Positions 17,293 through 26,439 are shown, counted from the first letter of the stretch. The stretch is 64,000 nucleotides of DNA from Herbidospora sakaeratensis (GCF_001570525.1 NZ_BBXC01000009.1:178363-242362), one strand, 5' to 3'. The notes: generated by a model from the letters alone, not told the origin. Translations and numbers: made by a program.

Positions 17293-18225
17293 TCAACGCG
17301 CGTCAAGAGCCCGCAGTTCCCTGAGGGTCGCGACGCCGCCCGGGTCGCCGTCGGTGCTCACGGGTATCACGGCCACCTCGTCGACTCCGGCGTCGCGATA
17401 TTCGGCCAGCCGCTTCTCGGCCGACCGGCCGAGCAGCCCGACCGATTCGAGCAGCTCGTCGGGGATCTCGGCGAGCAGTTCGCGGGGGTGCGGGCGGGTG
17501 CGGGCGAACCGCACCACGTCGCCGAACCCGGCCTCGGCGAACATCTCCCCGTAGCCGGGGGCGGCCAGGTAACCGAGCACGCCCCGGCGCAGCTGCTCCA
17601 TCGCGGCGGCGTCCGCGCTCGCCGAGGCGGTGACCCAGGCGGCCACCCGCGTGCCGCCCGCCGCCCGGAAGTCGTCGACCAGCCGGGCGGCCGAGGCCGG
17701 GGTGATCAGGTTGAGCACCATCCGGTCGGCCGTGGCGGCGATCCGCACCGCCTGCGGTCCGAAGGCGGCGACCGTGACCGTGGAACGCGGCGGGTCGAGC
17801 CGGAGCCGGTAGCCCGACGACCGGGCGTGCGCCGACTTCTCGCCGTCGAGCAGGCCGCGCAGCACCTCGGCGTGCTCGGCCAGCGCCCGCGCCGAACCCG
17901 CGTGGGGGCGGCCGTGCCACTGCTCGACCACGAGCGGGCTGGAGGTGCCGATGGCGACGTCGACCCGTCGGCGCACGAGGTCGGCGACCGAGGCCACGCC
18001 CATGGCGATCATCATCGGGTCGCGGACCGCGACGGCGAAGGGGCCGAGGGTCAGGCCGATGTGTTCGGTGGCCAGGCCGACGGCGGTGGCGAGGGCGAAG
18101 GCGTCGTAGGTGGCCATCTCGCCGATCCACAGTTCGGGATAGCCGAGGTCGTCGGCCGCCTTGGCGGTGAGCAGGGCGTCGGAGGCCGGTCGGTCCTGCC
18201 ACAGGCCGAGGGAAACGCTGAGCAT
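17293..18225 (-). CDS. LLM-class (F420-dependent type) oxidoreductase
   Basis: A 310-residue luciferase-like TIM barrel. Motifs include AKAADDLGYPELWIGEMATYD, LGPFAVAVRDPMMIAMG, and VDVAIGTSSPLVVEQWHGR with the arginine-rich substrate loop. In actinobacteria this subfamily usually takes coenzyme F420, though FMN use cannot be excluded. It lies 27 bases downstream of the carotenoid oxygenase gene on the same strand, so both may act on one isoprenoid or aldehyde pathway. Confidence 0.88.
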   Translation of the reverse strand: MLSVSLGLWQDRPASDALLTAKAADDLGYPELWIGEMATYDAFALATAVGLATEHIGLTLGPFAVAVRDPMMIAMGVASVADLVRRRVDVAIGTSSPLVVEQWHGRPHAGSARALAEHAEVLRGLLDGEKSAHARSSGYRLRLDPPRSTVTVAAFGPQAVRIAATADRMVLNLITPASAARLVDDFRAAGGTRVAAWVTASASADAAAMEQLRRGVLGYLAAPGYGEMFAEAGFGDVVRFARTRPHPRELLAEIPDELLESVGLLGRSAEKRLAEYRDAGVDEVAVIPVSTDGDPGGVATLRELRALDAR

Positions 18226-18252
18226 CTGGTGCCGTTCTTCGTTCGTGGACGA

Positions 18253-19680
18253 TCAGGGGAGCTGGTCGGACCGTACCCAGGTGGCGTGGAAGCCGAGCGG
18301 CACGCGCTGCGGCAGCAGCACCCGGGCCACCGGGCCCTTGGTGATGTCGGCGGCGTCGAGGATCTGCACCTCGGAGCGCTGGTCGCGTTCGTCGGTGACG
18401 AAGGTGACCAGGTAGCCGTCGTCCTCGCCCGTGGAGTTGTCGCGAGGGGCGAAGGGGGCCTCGCTGCCGTAGCGGTGCTCGCCGTAGTGGTAGGTCTGCT
18501 TCGCGCCGGTCAGGTTGTCGTACTTGACCAGGCCGTCGAAGAGGTTCGTGGGGGCCTGCTTGACCGAGACGTTGTAGGCGTACCGGGACTTGCGGCCGGT
18601 CCGGCGCAGGTCGATCGAGGGGAACTCGGTGTTGTGGTCGCCGTCGACGTACTCCTCGGAGGTCGTGCCGGTGGTCAGGTCGAAGCGGTAGCGGTACATG
18701 CGGGCGTCGAGCTTGAGGTAGCTGATCATGCGGGCCAGCACGCTGCCGCCGCCGCTGGGGGCCGGGCGGCCGACGCGGCAGACGTCCATGACGATCTCGC
18801 GGCCCTCCTCCCACGCGTTGACCACGTGGTAGATGTAGCAGGGCTTGGCCTCGAACCACCTGATCTGGTCGGCCCGGCCGCGCTTGGGGATCACCCCGAA
18901 CCGCGACGGCAGCGAGCGGTCGAAGGTCAGCTTGTAGCGTCCCTGGCGGGCGGCGTCGAGGTCCTGGTACAGCGGCAGGTCCATCAGGACCGCGTGGTTC
19001 TCGGTGATCGCCATGTCGTGGGGGAGCCGGGCGCCCGGCAGGTCGAGGTCGACCAGGTGCTCGACCGTGCCCTGGGGGCCGACCACCCCGTACCGGAGGA
19101 ACGGCGGTTTGGGCCCGTAGTCGAACCAGAACAGCTCCCCGGTCCGTTCGTCGACTTTCGGATGGGCCATCACGTCGCCGGTCAGCGTGTCCAGGAAGGT
19201 CTGCGCGCCCAGCGTCTCCAGCGACAGGGGGTCCATCGTGTACGGGGACCCGCACAGATACCAGGTCGTGAGCAGTCGCCCCTGGTGGAACACGATGTCG
19301 GTGTTGGCGGAGTCCTTCAGGTTGAGGCCCCGCACGTTGCCGAACGGGTTGGCCTTCGGGTTCTCCATCACCCCCGTCCACAATGAACGCCCGGCCGCGC
19401 TCTCGGCCTCGAACGCGCGGGTGCGCACCCACCGGTTGCGGTAGCGGGCGGCGCCGTTCTCGAAGTGCACGGCGTGCACCATGCCGTCGCCGTCGAACCA
19501 GTGGTAGCGGCCCCGCATGGGGAACCGCGCGTTGGGGCCGTTGCGCAGGTAGACGCCGTTGAGGTCCTTCGGGATCTCGCCGACGACTTTCAGCTGGTCA
19601 CTGGTCAGCTCCTCTTGGACGGGCGCGTACACCCCGAGGAGGTATGGGTTGTCTTCGCCTGATTCGTCCAGAACTTTCAT
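18253..19680 (-). CDS. Carotenoid cleavage oxygenase family protein (RPE65-like)
   Basis: A 475-residue seven-bladed beta-propeller dioxygenase of the carotenoid oxygenase family. It has GVYLRNGPNARF, YHWFDGDGMVHAV with a metal-ligand His, MAHPKVDERTGELFWF, LPHDMAITENHAVLMDLPL, and a final LGFHATWV with the last His. These iron(II) enzymes cut polyene or stilbene double bonds. No ribosome site precedes the ATG, while a TAGCGT box ends six bases upstream, suggesting a leaderless mRNA. It is divergent from a duplicated HxlR regulator, which is a likely controller. Confidence 0.93.
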   Translation of the reverse strand: MKVLDESGEDNPYLLGVYAPVQEELTSDQLKVVGEIPKDLNGVYLRNGPNARFPMRGRYHWFDGDGMVHAVHFENGAARYRNRWVRTRAFEAESAAGRSLWTGVMENPKANPFGNVRGLNLKDSANTDIVFHQGRLLTTWYLCGSPYTMDPLSLETLGAQTFLDTLTGDVMAHPKVDERTGELFWFDYGPKPPFLRYGVVGPQGTVEHLVDLDLPGARLPHDMAITENHAVLMDLPLYQDLDAARQGRYKLTFDRSLPSRFGVIPKRGRADQIRWFEAKPCYIYHVVNAWEEGREIVMDVCRVGRPAPSGGGSVLARMISYLKLDARMYRYRFDLTTGTTSEEYVDGDHNTEFPSIDLRRTGRKSRYAYNVSVKQAPTNLFDGLVKYDNLTGAKQTYHYGEHRYGSEAPFAPRDNSTGEDDGYLVTFVTDERDQRSEVQILDAADITKGPVARVLLPQRVPLGFHATWVRSDQLP

Positions 19681-19686
19681 ACAGTG

Positions 19687-19716
19687 ACGCTACGGATAAA
19701 GAAGTCAGCTCGTCAA
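19687..19716 (-). promoter_or_regulatory. Candidate leaderless promoter of the carotenoid oxygenase gene
   Basis: On the minus strand TTGACG (19716-19711) is followed after 18 bases by TAGCGT (19692-19687), fitting the actinobacterial TANNNT -10. The start codon begins only six bases later, where transcription should begin, so the mRNA would have no leader. This agrees with the lack of a Shine-Dalgarno. Confidence 0.5.
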
Positions 19717-19794
19717 TGTGCCCTTAGAGTGGGTTATTCGGGTTCATCCAGTAAGCGCGGGGAAACATGCACAGCACCACCTGTCAGGAATCTC

Positions 19795-20721
19795 ATGCCT
19801 GAGGCCACCCTGACGGTCGCACCACCTTCGGCCCCGGCCGAAGAGCGGCTCACCCCGATCGGGCAGGCACTCACGATCCTCGGTGACCGATGGGTCCTGA
19901 TGATCCTCCAGCGGGCCTTCCTCCTCCACGTCCGCACCTTCGCCGGCTGGCGCGACGAACTGGGCATCAGCGAGTCGGTGCTGGCCTCCCGCCTCAAGGA
20001 ACTGGTCGCCTGCGGCATCTTCGAGATGGCCGCCTACCGCAACGGCCGGATGCGCTACGAATACCGCCTCACCCAGCGCGGCCTCGACCTGTGGTCGCTG
20101 CTGGTCGCGATCTACTCGTGGGAACGCGACTGGACCGACCGCGAGCTGCCGCCGCTCATCCACGACGTCTGCGGCCACGAATCGCGCCCGGTGCTGGGCT
20201 GCGGCCACTGCCTCAACGTGATGACCGCGCGCGGCACCCACACGGTCCGCGGCCCGAACGCCACCTTCGCCAGCGCGCACGCCCCCCGCCAGCACCGCCG
20301 CACCGCGGGCCCCCGCCCCGACTACCTCGGCTACTGCCCCGACGCCATGGAGATCCTGGGCGACCGCTGGTCGACCCACGTGCTGGCCGCCGCCTTCCTG
20401 GGCGTGAAGCGGTTCGGCGACTTCCAGGCCGAGATGGGCATCGCGCCCTCGGTGCTCACCGACCGGCTGCGCCGGTTCGTCGACCTCGGCGTCTTCCGCG
20501 CCTGCGAGTCGGGCTACCGCCTCACCGAGAAGGGCGTGGCCTTCTTCGAGGTCTTCGCCTTCCTCGTCGCCTGGGCCCAGCGAGAGCTCCCGACGCCACC
20601 GGGCTCCACCCTCGACATCACTCACAAGTCCTGCGGCGCCGGGCTCGCTCCCGTGTTGTTGTGCACCGCCTGCGGCGGCGTGCTCGCCCGCCGCGAGGTG
20701 CACTTCGACATCAGTGCCTGA
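19795..20721 (+). CDS. Tandem-duplicated HxlR family transcriptional regulator
   Basis: A 308-residue protein holding two HxlR winged-helix domains in a row. The first runs from LTPIGQALTILGDRWVLMILQRAF, the second from YCPDAMEILGDRWSTHVLAAAF. Each is followed by the same cysteine pattern, C-x9-C-x2-C (CGHESRPVLGCGHC and CGAGLAPVLLCTAC), which could bind zinc or sense redox state. Ordinary HxlR proteins are about 110-150 residues and dimerise, so this looks like a covalent dimer. The start ATG 19795 has AGGAA upstream. It is divergent from the carotenoid oxygenase and overlaps the convergent hemerythrin gene. Confidence 0.88.
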   Translation: MPEATLTVAPPSAPAEERLTPIGQALTILGDRWVLMILQRAFLLHVRTFAGWRDELGISESVLASRLKELVACGIFEMAAYRNGRMRYEYRLTQRGLDLWSLLVAIYSWERDWTDRELPPLIHDVCGHESRPVLGCGHCLNVMTARGTHTVRGPNATFASAHAPRQHRRTAGPRPDYLGYCPDAMEILGDRWSTHVLAAAFLGVKRFGDFQAEMGIAPSVLTDRLRRFVDLGVFRACESGYRLTEKGVAFFEVFAFLVAWAQRELPTPPGSTLDITHKSCGAGLAPVLLCTACGGVLARREVHFDISA

Positions 20722-21163
20722 AGGTCTCCCTGACCCCTTCGGCCATGACGTGCCGTTCGGCCGCGCTGGTCACCGAGTCCAGTGCGGCGTACTCGTACCT
20801 CTCCTCCGCGGTGACGTGGGCGAACACCGTCGCCCTGAGGACTTCCAGATCGCGCGTGAAATCGGGTGAGTCGGGATCGAGGGTTCGGATGAGCTCTCTG
20901 ACGTGCCCTGCCTCCTTCTTCCGGCTCGCCACGATCTCCGCCCCGCCGTTCAGGCGGGCCAGCGCGACCGGGTGCACGACGACCTCCTCGGCCTCCTCGT
21001 GTACGGCCAGCAGCCGCACCAGCCTCCCGAAGGTCTCCCTGCGGTCGGCGGGCTGGCTGCGCTCCACTGCATCGAACAGATCCCTGATCAGGGCGTGCTG
21101 ACGGGTCAGCACGGTGATCACGTCCAGGTCCTGATCCGGCTCGACGGTGGTGCGGCGGTCCAT
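20711..21163 (-). CDS. Hemerythrin HHE domain protein
   Basis: A 150-residue four-helix protein with the di-iron ligand pattern of hemerythrin-like domains: QHALIRDLFDAVE, VHEEAEEVVVHP, GHVRELI and VFAHVTAEERYEY. Such proteins bind oxygen, NO or iron and often respond to oxidative stress. The ATG at 21163 has a perfect AAAGGAGG site six bases upstream, so the 13 extra upstream codons open in this frame are not used. It overlaps the stop of the HxlR gene. Confidence 0.88.
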   Translation of the reverse strand: MDRRTTVEPDQDLDVITVLTRQHALIRDLFDAVERSQPADRRETFGRLVRLLAVHEEAEEVVVHPVALARLNGGAEIVASRKKEAGHVRELIRTLDPDSPDFTRDLEVLRATVFAHVTAEERYEYAALDSVTSAAERHVMAEGVRETFRH

Positions 21164-21281
21164 CCGTGGCCTCCTTTCTGATCTCCTCCGCCTAACCCAC
21201 ACGAATCAGCCGAAACTCGTTGACCCTGGAGACGGGGTTGCCTAATGTTCCGGGCACAATCAAAGAGTCCGGGAGTCCGGT

Positions 21282-22901
21282 ATGAGGCTGCACGCGAAAG
21301 ATGTCGTCGAGCGTTACACCTCCGCCGGGTGGTGGACTGACGACACCATTGACGAGATGTTGCGGGCTCGCGTTGCCGAACGGCCTGACTTCCTGGCCGT
21401 GGCCGACCCCCCGAACAAGCCCGCCCTCATGGCCGGATCCGAGGTCAAGTGGCTGACCTGGGCCGAACTCGACGCCGAGGTCGACCGGGTGGCGGCCGTT
21501 CTCCTTGACCACGGGGTGTCCGCCTCCGATGTCGTGGCGGTCCAGTTGCCGAACTCGGTCGAGCTGGCCGTGACCGTGCTGGCCGTGGTGCGCGTCGGCG
21601 CCATCGTGACGCCGTTCCCGGTGCAGTTCCGGCGCTACGAGCTGGCCCAGCTGACCCCTCTCGCGTCCGCCTCGGTGTTCGTGACGTCGGCCGACCGGGC
21701 GGAGGTCGTCCACGAGATCGGGGTCGAGACCGTCCTCGAATGGGGCGGCGACCTGGAGACCGCGACCGGCGACGCCGGCAAGCTCGCCGCGCACCTCGCG
21801 GCGCTGACCGTCGACCCCAACGACTGCGTGACCATCTGCTGGACGTCCGGCACCGAGGCCACGCCCAAGGGGGTGCCGCGGTGCCACTACGACTGGGGCG
21901 CGGTCGGCTGGACCTGCGCCGACGCGGTCGGGCTCGGCCCCTCCGACGTGGTTCTGAATCCCTTCCCCATGGTCAACATGGCGGGCATCGGCGGCGTGTT
22001 CATGCCGTGGCTCCGGACGGGCTTCGCGCTCATCCAGCACCACCCCTTCGACCTGCCCGTCTATCTGACGCAGGTCGCCTCCGAGCGGGTGACCTACACG
22101 CTCGCGCCGCCCGCCCTGCTGACGATGTTGCTGCACAAGCCCGAGGTGCTCGGGCAGTTCGACATCTCGTCCCTGACGCGGATCGGGTCGGGCTCGGCGC
22201 CGCTGCCGCCGCCGATGGTGCGGGGGTGGCAGGAGAAGCACGGGATCGCGATCATCAACTTCTTCGGGTCGAACGAGGGCATCGCTCTCCTCTCCGACCC
22301 CGAGACGATGCCCGACCCTGACGACCGGGCTCGCTATTTCCCCCGGCCCGACGCTCCGGGGACCTCGTGGCCGGGGACGCTCGGCGGGACCTCGGTGAAG
22401 CTGTTCTCGCACGACGGGACCGAGGTGACCACCGAGGGGGTGCCCGGGGAGCTGCGGCTGTCCGGGCCCACCGTGTTCGCCGGGTATCTCGCCGGGACCG
22501 CCGAGGCCGACCCCTTCGACGACGACGGTTACCTCGTCACCGGGGACGTGTTCGAGCTGGCCCAGGGGCGGTATCTGCGGTACGTCGACCGGGCCAAGGA
22601 TCTGATCATCCGGGGCGGGATGAACATCGCGCCGGCCGAGGTCGAGGCGCTGCTCGCCGGGCATCCGGCCGTGGCCGAGGTGGCGGTGGTGGGGTATCCG
22701 GACGCGGTGCTGGGCGAGAAGGCGTGCGCGATGGTCGTGGTCAAGCCCGACATGTCGGTGACGCTGGAGTCGCTGGTGGAGTTCCTGCGGGACACGGGGG
22801 TGGCGTCGTACAAGCTGCCGGAGCGGCTGGAAGTGGTCGAGGCACTGCCGCGCAACTCTCTCGGCAAGATCCTCAAGCGGGAACTGCGCGAGACCCTTTA
22901 G
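21282..22901 (+). CDS. ANL-family acyl-CoA synthetase (AMP-dependent)
   Basis: A 539-residue adenylate-forming enzyme. The P-loop-like motif TICWTSGTEATPKGVPR, the adenine motif FFGSNEGIALL, the hinge YLVTGDVFELAQGRYLRYVDRAKDLIIRGGMNIAP and the catalytic lysine region LPRNSLGKILKRELRE are all intact. It should activate a carboxylic acid as acyl-AMP and then the CoA thioester. The substrate is unknown. Next to a benzoate transporter and its regulator, an aromatic or branched acid is plausible but unproven. It overlaps the convergent XRE-cupin gene by four bases. Confidence 0.9.
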   Translation: MRLHAKDVVERYTSAGWWTDDTIDEMLRARVAERPDFLAVADPPNKPALMAGSEVKWLTWAELDAEVDRVAAVLLDHGVSASDVVAVQLPNSVELAVTVLAVVRVGAIVTPFPVQFRRYELAQLTPLASASVFVTSADRAEVVHEIGVETVLEWGGDLETATGDAGKLAAHLAALTVDPNDCVTICWTSGTEATPKGVPRCHYDWGAVGWTCADAVGLGPSDVVLNPFPMVNMAGIGGVFMPWLRTGFALIQHHPFDLPVYLTQVASERVTYTLAPPALLTMLLHKPEVLGQFDISSLTRIGSGSAPLPPPMVRGWQEKHGIAIINFFGSNEGIALLSDPETMPDPDDRARYFPRPDAPGTSWPGTLGGTSVKLFSHDGTEVTTEGVPGELRLSGPTVFAGYLAGTAEADPFDDDGYLVTGDVFELAQGRYLRYVDRAKDLIIRGGMNIAPAEVEALLAGHPAVAEVAVVGYPDAVLGEKACAMVVVKPDMSVTLESLVEFLRDTGVASYKLPERLEVVEALPRNSLGKILKRELRETL

Positions 22902-23404
22902 GGGTAGCGGATCAGCAGACTCGCCTGCACGTCTTCCGGGCCCCTCGCCGCATAGAGGTGAGGGGTGTCCGACGTCCACACCAGATGGTCGCCCGGCCCG
23001 CCCCTCAGCGGTGACGCCTCTGGCCCCACCTCGGCCGCGCCGGTGAAGATCGTCAGGTGTTCGGTCACGCCCGGGCCGTGGGCCGGGGAGATCTGCGACG
23101 TGCCCGCCTTGATGACCAGCCGATAGAGCTCATAGGTCACCGTCGCGTCGGTGAACGATTCGAGCAGCTGTCCTTCGACCGCCACGTCGGGCAGCACCGC
23201 AGGTGACGACAGCAATGCCGTCAGCGGCACCTCCAGGGCCGCCGTCACCTTCCACAACGTCTCCATGGTCGGGTTCCGCGTCCCGGTCTCCAGGCCCGAC
23301 ATCGTCGCCTTGCCCACTCCGGCCAGTCGCGACAGGGCCGACAACGACATGCCCTTCGTCTCGCGTAGTTCGCGGAGGCGGCGGCCTATCTCTTGGGCGT
23401 CCAC
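22898..23404 (-). CDS. XRE-cupin transcriptional regulator
   Basis: A 168-residue regulator with an N-terminal XRE helix-turn-helix (GRRLRELRETKGMSLSALSRLAGVGKATMSGLETG) and a C-terminal cupin barrel (PAHGPGVTEHLTIFTGAAEV...GPGDHLVW). It starts at GTG 23404. Such proteins repress or activate transporters and catabolic genes in response to a ligand held in the cupin. It is divergent from BenE with a perfect inverted repeat between them, which strongly suggests it controls that transporter. Confidence 0.92.
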   Translation of the reverse strand: MDAQEIGRRLRELRETKGMSLSALSRLAGVGKATMSGLETGTRNPTMETLWKVTAALEVPLTALLSSPAVLPDVAVEGQLLESFTDATVTYELYRLVIKAGTSQISPAHGPGVTEHLTIFTGAAEVGPEASPLRGGPGDHLVWTSDTPHLYAARGPEDVQASLLIRYP

Positions 23405-23431
23405 GTCGGTTATCCTCCCTCACGCCACAAG

Positions 23432-23449
23432 CGTTCCGTTTATGGAACG
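23432..23449. promoter_or_regulatory. Inverted repeat operator between XRE-cupin gene and benE
   Basis: CGTTCC-(gtttat)-GGAACG is a perfect 6-bp inverted repeat with an AT-rich six-base centre, the sole clear symmetry in the 60-base divergent gap. It ends two bases before the AGGAGG site of benE, so a bound regulator would block transcription or initiation there. Confidence 0.6.
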
Positions 23450-23464
23450 ATAGGAGGAGCACCC

Positions 23465-24598
23465 ATGGTCCAGCCCATCGTCGCGGGCGTCGTCACCGCC
23501 GTCGTCGGGTTCGCGAGTTCGTTCGCGATCCTGCTCGGCGGCTTCCAGGCCGTGGGGGCGAGCCCGGCCCAGGCCGCCTCCGGGCTGCTCGCGGCCTGCC
23601 TCGCCGTGGGGGTCGGCTCGATGTGGCTCTCGTTGCGGTATCGCATGCCCATCGTGATCGCCTGGTCGACGCCCGGCGCGGCGCTGCTCGCGTCCACCGG
23701 GGCGGTCGAGGGCGGGTTCGCCACCGCCGTGGGGGCGTTCCTCGTCTCGGCGGCGCTGATCGTGATCGCCGGGTTGTTCACGCCGCTGGGGCGGTGGATC
23801 GCCGCCATCCCGCAGCCCATCGCCGCCGCCATGCTCGCGGGGGTGCTGCTCCAGCTGTGTCTCGCGCCGGTGCAGGCCGTCGTGCAGGTGCCGCAACTGG
23901 CCGTGCCGGTCGTGCTCGTGTGGCTGGTGCTGATGCGGTTCGCCCGGACGTGGGCGGTGCCCGCGGCGCTGGTGGTGGCCGTCGTGCTCATCGCGGCGCC
24001 CGTCGACGCCGGGTGGCCGCGGCTCGCCCTCACCGCGCCGCAGTTCACCGTGCAGGGGGTGGTGTCGATCGCCGTTCCGCTGTTCCTGGTGACCATGGCG
24101 TCCCAGAACGTGCCGGGGATGGCGGTCATGGCGGGGTTCGGTTATCGGGTTCCGCTGGCGAGCGCCCTGCGGGTCACCGGGGTCGCCTCGGCCGCCGCCG
24201 CGCCGTTCGGGGGGCACGCGGTCAACCTCGCCGCCATCTCGGCGGCGTTGTCGGCCGGGCCCGACGCCGAGCCCGATCCGGCGCGCAGGTGGATCGCGTC
24301 CACGACCTCGGGGGTGGCGATGATCTGCCTCGGGTTGTCGGCGGCGGTCGCGACCTCGTTCGTGGTGCAGTCGCCGCCGATCCTCATCCAGGGCGTCGCG
24401 GGGCTGGCCCTTCTCGGGGCGCTGACCTCGGCCATCAGGAACATCGAGGGGGAGGCGGCCATCATCACCTTTCTGGTGACCGCCTCAGGGGTGAGTTTCC
24501 TCGGCGTCGGGGCCGCGTTCTGGGGGCTGGTCGCGGGCGGGGTCGTTCACGTCTTCTTCAGCGCCTCCAGGACGAAGGAGAAGATCTCCGCCTCGTAG
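23465..24598 (+). CDS. benE: BenE family benzoate/H+ symporter
   Basis: A 377-residue transporter with about eleven to twelve membrane segments and the BenE-family features SMWLSLRYRMPIVIAWSTPGAALL and FGGHAVNLAAISAAL. Start ATG 23465 follows an AGGAGG box. It should import benzoate or a similar aromatic acid with protons. It is divergent from an XRE-cupin regulator, and its 3' end overlaps the convergent oligopeptidase gene by 52 bases. Benzoate catabolic genes (benABC) are not in the window; the nearby acyl-CoA synthetase is the only candidate for the next step. Confidence 0.92.
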   Translation: MVQPIVAGVVTAVVGFASSFAILLGGFQAVGASPAQAASGLLAACLAVGVGSMWLSLRYRMPIVIAWSTPGAALLASTGAVEGGFATAVGAFLVSAALIVIAGLFTPLGRWIAAIPQPIAAAMLAGVLLQLCLAPVQAVVQVPQLAVPVVLVWLVLMRFARTWAVPAALVVAVVLIAAPVDAGWPRLALTAPQFTVQGVVSIAVPLFLVTMASQNVPGMAVMAGFGYRVPLASALRVTGVASAAAAPFGGHAVNLAAISAALSAGPDAEPDPARRWIASTTSGVAMICLGLSAAVATSFVVQSPPILIQGVAGLALLGALTSAIRNIEGEAAIITFLVTASGVSFLGVGAAFWGLVAGGVVHVFFSASRTKEKISAS

Positions 24599-26439
24599 TG
24601 CAGGCGGGCGTAGCGGCCGGTCGGGCCCGAGTGGCCGCCGTCCTCCACCTCGACCCGGAACAGCGGGTCGGCGCCCTTGGCGCGGAGGGCGGCGACCCAT
24701 TTGGCCGGCTCGTGCACCAGCACCCGGGGGTCGTTGACCGCGCCCGTCACCAGCAGGGGCGGCAGGTCGCCGCTCGGGATGTTGTCGTAGGGGGAGTAGG
24801 CGAGCATCCAGGTGAAGTCGTCGAGGCGGCGGGGGTCGCCCCATTCGTCCCACTCGTTCACCGTCAGGGGGATGGTGTCGTCGAGCATCGTCGTGACGAC
24901 GTCCACGAACGGCACTTCGGCCACCACGGCCGCCCACAGGTCGGGGCGCATGCCGTAGACGGCGGCCTGGAGCAGGCCGCCGGCCGACAGGCCGCGGGTG
25001 GCGATGCCCGACACCAGGGGGCGGAGATGCTCGGCGGCGGCGATGTGGTCGGTGAAGGTCGTCGGCTTGCGGGACAGGCGGCCGGCCTGCCACCAGGCGC
25101 GGCCCATCTCGCCGCCGCCCCTGACGTGGGCGTGCGCGAAGACCGCGCCCTGGTCGAGGAAGGCCGACAGGGCGGCGTCCCAGGTCGGGTCGAAGACGGC
25201 CTCGTAGGCGCCGTAGCCGTAGAGCAGGCAGGGCGCGCTTCCGTCGAGGGGCACGTCGGCGCGGCGGACGACCGTGATCGGGATCTCCACGCCGTCGGGG
25301 GCCGGGGCCCAGAGGCGTTCGCTCACGTAGCCGTCGTGGCGGGGGTTCTCCTTCAGCAGCTTCCGTACGCCGGACGCCAGCGTCAGCCGCCACCACTGCG
25401 TCGGTTCGCTGTACGACCCCGTCTCGAAGATCACCGAATCGGTCAGGTACTCCTCGTTGTGCACCAGGGCGATCCGGCCGCAGGCCACCGGGGGATGCAC
25501 CTCGTACGACGTCCCGTCGTCGCCCAGCACCCGCAGCAGCGGGTCGCCGCCCCGGCGCAGCGTCAGCACCTTGTGGCCGTCGAAGCAGTCGACCGAGTGG
25601 ATGCGCTCCCCGGGCAGCGGCGGCACGCCGACCACCCGGAACTCCGAGTGCCCCTCGTCGGTCCAGGTCACCAGGCCGTCGAGGGTGGCGTCGCAGTGGT
25701 ATTCGACGCCCGGACGCCGTCCGCCGACCGACTCGGGCACCCCGTCGTTCACCGACCACACCTCGGTCGTGTCGCGGCTGGCGGCGGTGATCAGCAGGTG
25801 GGTGCCCGAGCGCGTCGCCCGCACGGTCAGCTCGAACCGGCGGTCGCCCTCGCGCAGCACCACCTCGTCGGCGCCCGTAGAGATGTCGTATCGGCGCACC
25901 TCGCACGGGCGGTACACCTCGTCCACCACCGTGTAGTAGAACCACCCGTCGGCCCAGCCGCCCGTGTAATAGGTGCCGCCGATGCTGACCGGCAGGTCCT
26001 CCAGCGTCTCCAAGCAGCGGAAGCGCAGGTCGTAGACCTCGTCGCCGGTCACGTCGATCGAATAGGCCAGCCAGCGCCCGTCGGGCGACACCTCGCGCAC
26101 GCCCAGTTCGACGTAGTCGCCGAACGCGTCGAGGTCAAGGAGGACCTGGTCGGAAGCATCACGCTTTCGTCTGAATTCGCCGAACTCTCTTCCGGCGTCA
26201 ATCCGCGTGTAGTAGACAAAGGCCCCATGACGCCAACTGACTGAAGACTCAGTCTCAGGCGTCCGTCCAGCCATTATGGCTGCGAGATGCTGCCGAAAGG
26301 GGGCGGTGTGGGCGATCCGGGACTCGTAGCGCCGCCGCTCGGAACTGAGCACGTCTCGTACCGCCACGGGGTCTCTCATCCAGGCGTGGTCGTCGATCCG
26401 CTCGATGCCGTGCAGTTTGTGCACTACCGGGTGTGTCAT
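24547..26439 (-). CDS. Oligopeptidase B-like serine peptidase (S9A)
   Basis: A 630-residue prolyl-oligopeptidase-family enzyme. An N-terminal part (IERIDDHAWMRDP) and seven-bladed propeller of about 340 residues precede the alpha/beta hydrolase domain. That domain has PCLLYGYGAYEA, HVRGGGEMGRAWW, the nucleophile in RGLSAGGLLQ, and the catalytic His in DGGHSG. Acidic residues around EVPFVDVVTTM are typical of oligopeptidase B, which cuts after Arg/Lys in short peptides. It is slightly shorter than the 680-700 residues usual for that group. It is divergent from the peptide ABC importer, suggesting that imported peptides are cut here. Confidence 0.9.
   Translation of the reverse strand: MTHPVVHKLHGIERIDDHAWMRDPVAVRDVLSSERRRYESRIAHTAPFRQHLAAIMAGRTPETESSVSWRHGAFVYYTRIDAGREFGEFRRKRDASDQVLLDLDAFGDYVELGVREVSPDGRWLAYSIDVTGDEVYDLRFRCLETLEDLPVSIGGTYYTGGWADGWFYYTVVDEVYRPCEVRRYDISTGADEVVLREGDRRFELTVRATRSGTHLLITAASRDTTEVWSVNDGVPESVGGRRPGVEYHCDATLDGLVTWTDEGHSEFRVVGVPPLPGERIHSVDCFDGHKVLTLRRGGDPLLRVLGDDGTSYEVHPPVACGRIALVHNEEYLTDSVIFETGSYSEPTQWWRLTLASGVRKLLKENPRHDGYVSERLWAPAPDGVEIPITVVRRADVPLDGSAPCLLYGYGAYEAVFDPTWDAALSAFLDQGAVFAHAHVRGGGEMGRAWWQAGRLSRKPTTFTDHIAAAEHLRPLVSGIATRGLSAGGLLQAAVYGMRPDLWAAVVAEVPFVDVVTTMLDDTIPLTVNEWDEWGDPRRLDDFTWMLAYSPYDNIPSGDLPPLLVTGAVNDPRVLVHEPAKWVAALRAKGADPLFRVEVEDGGHSGPTGRYARLHYEAEIFSFVLEALKKT

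Noticed and set aside
17224-19386. 720-codon open frame on the plus strand
   Set aside because: It is antisense to the LLM enzyme and carotenoid oxygenase genes, is rich in Gly/Arg/Val-type shadow composition and has no domain; high GC third positions keep the opposite frame open.
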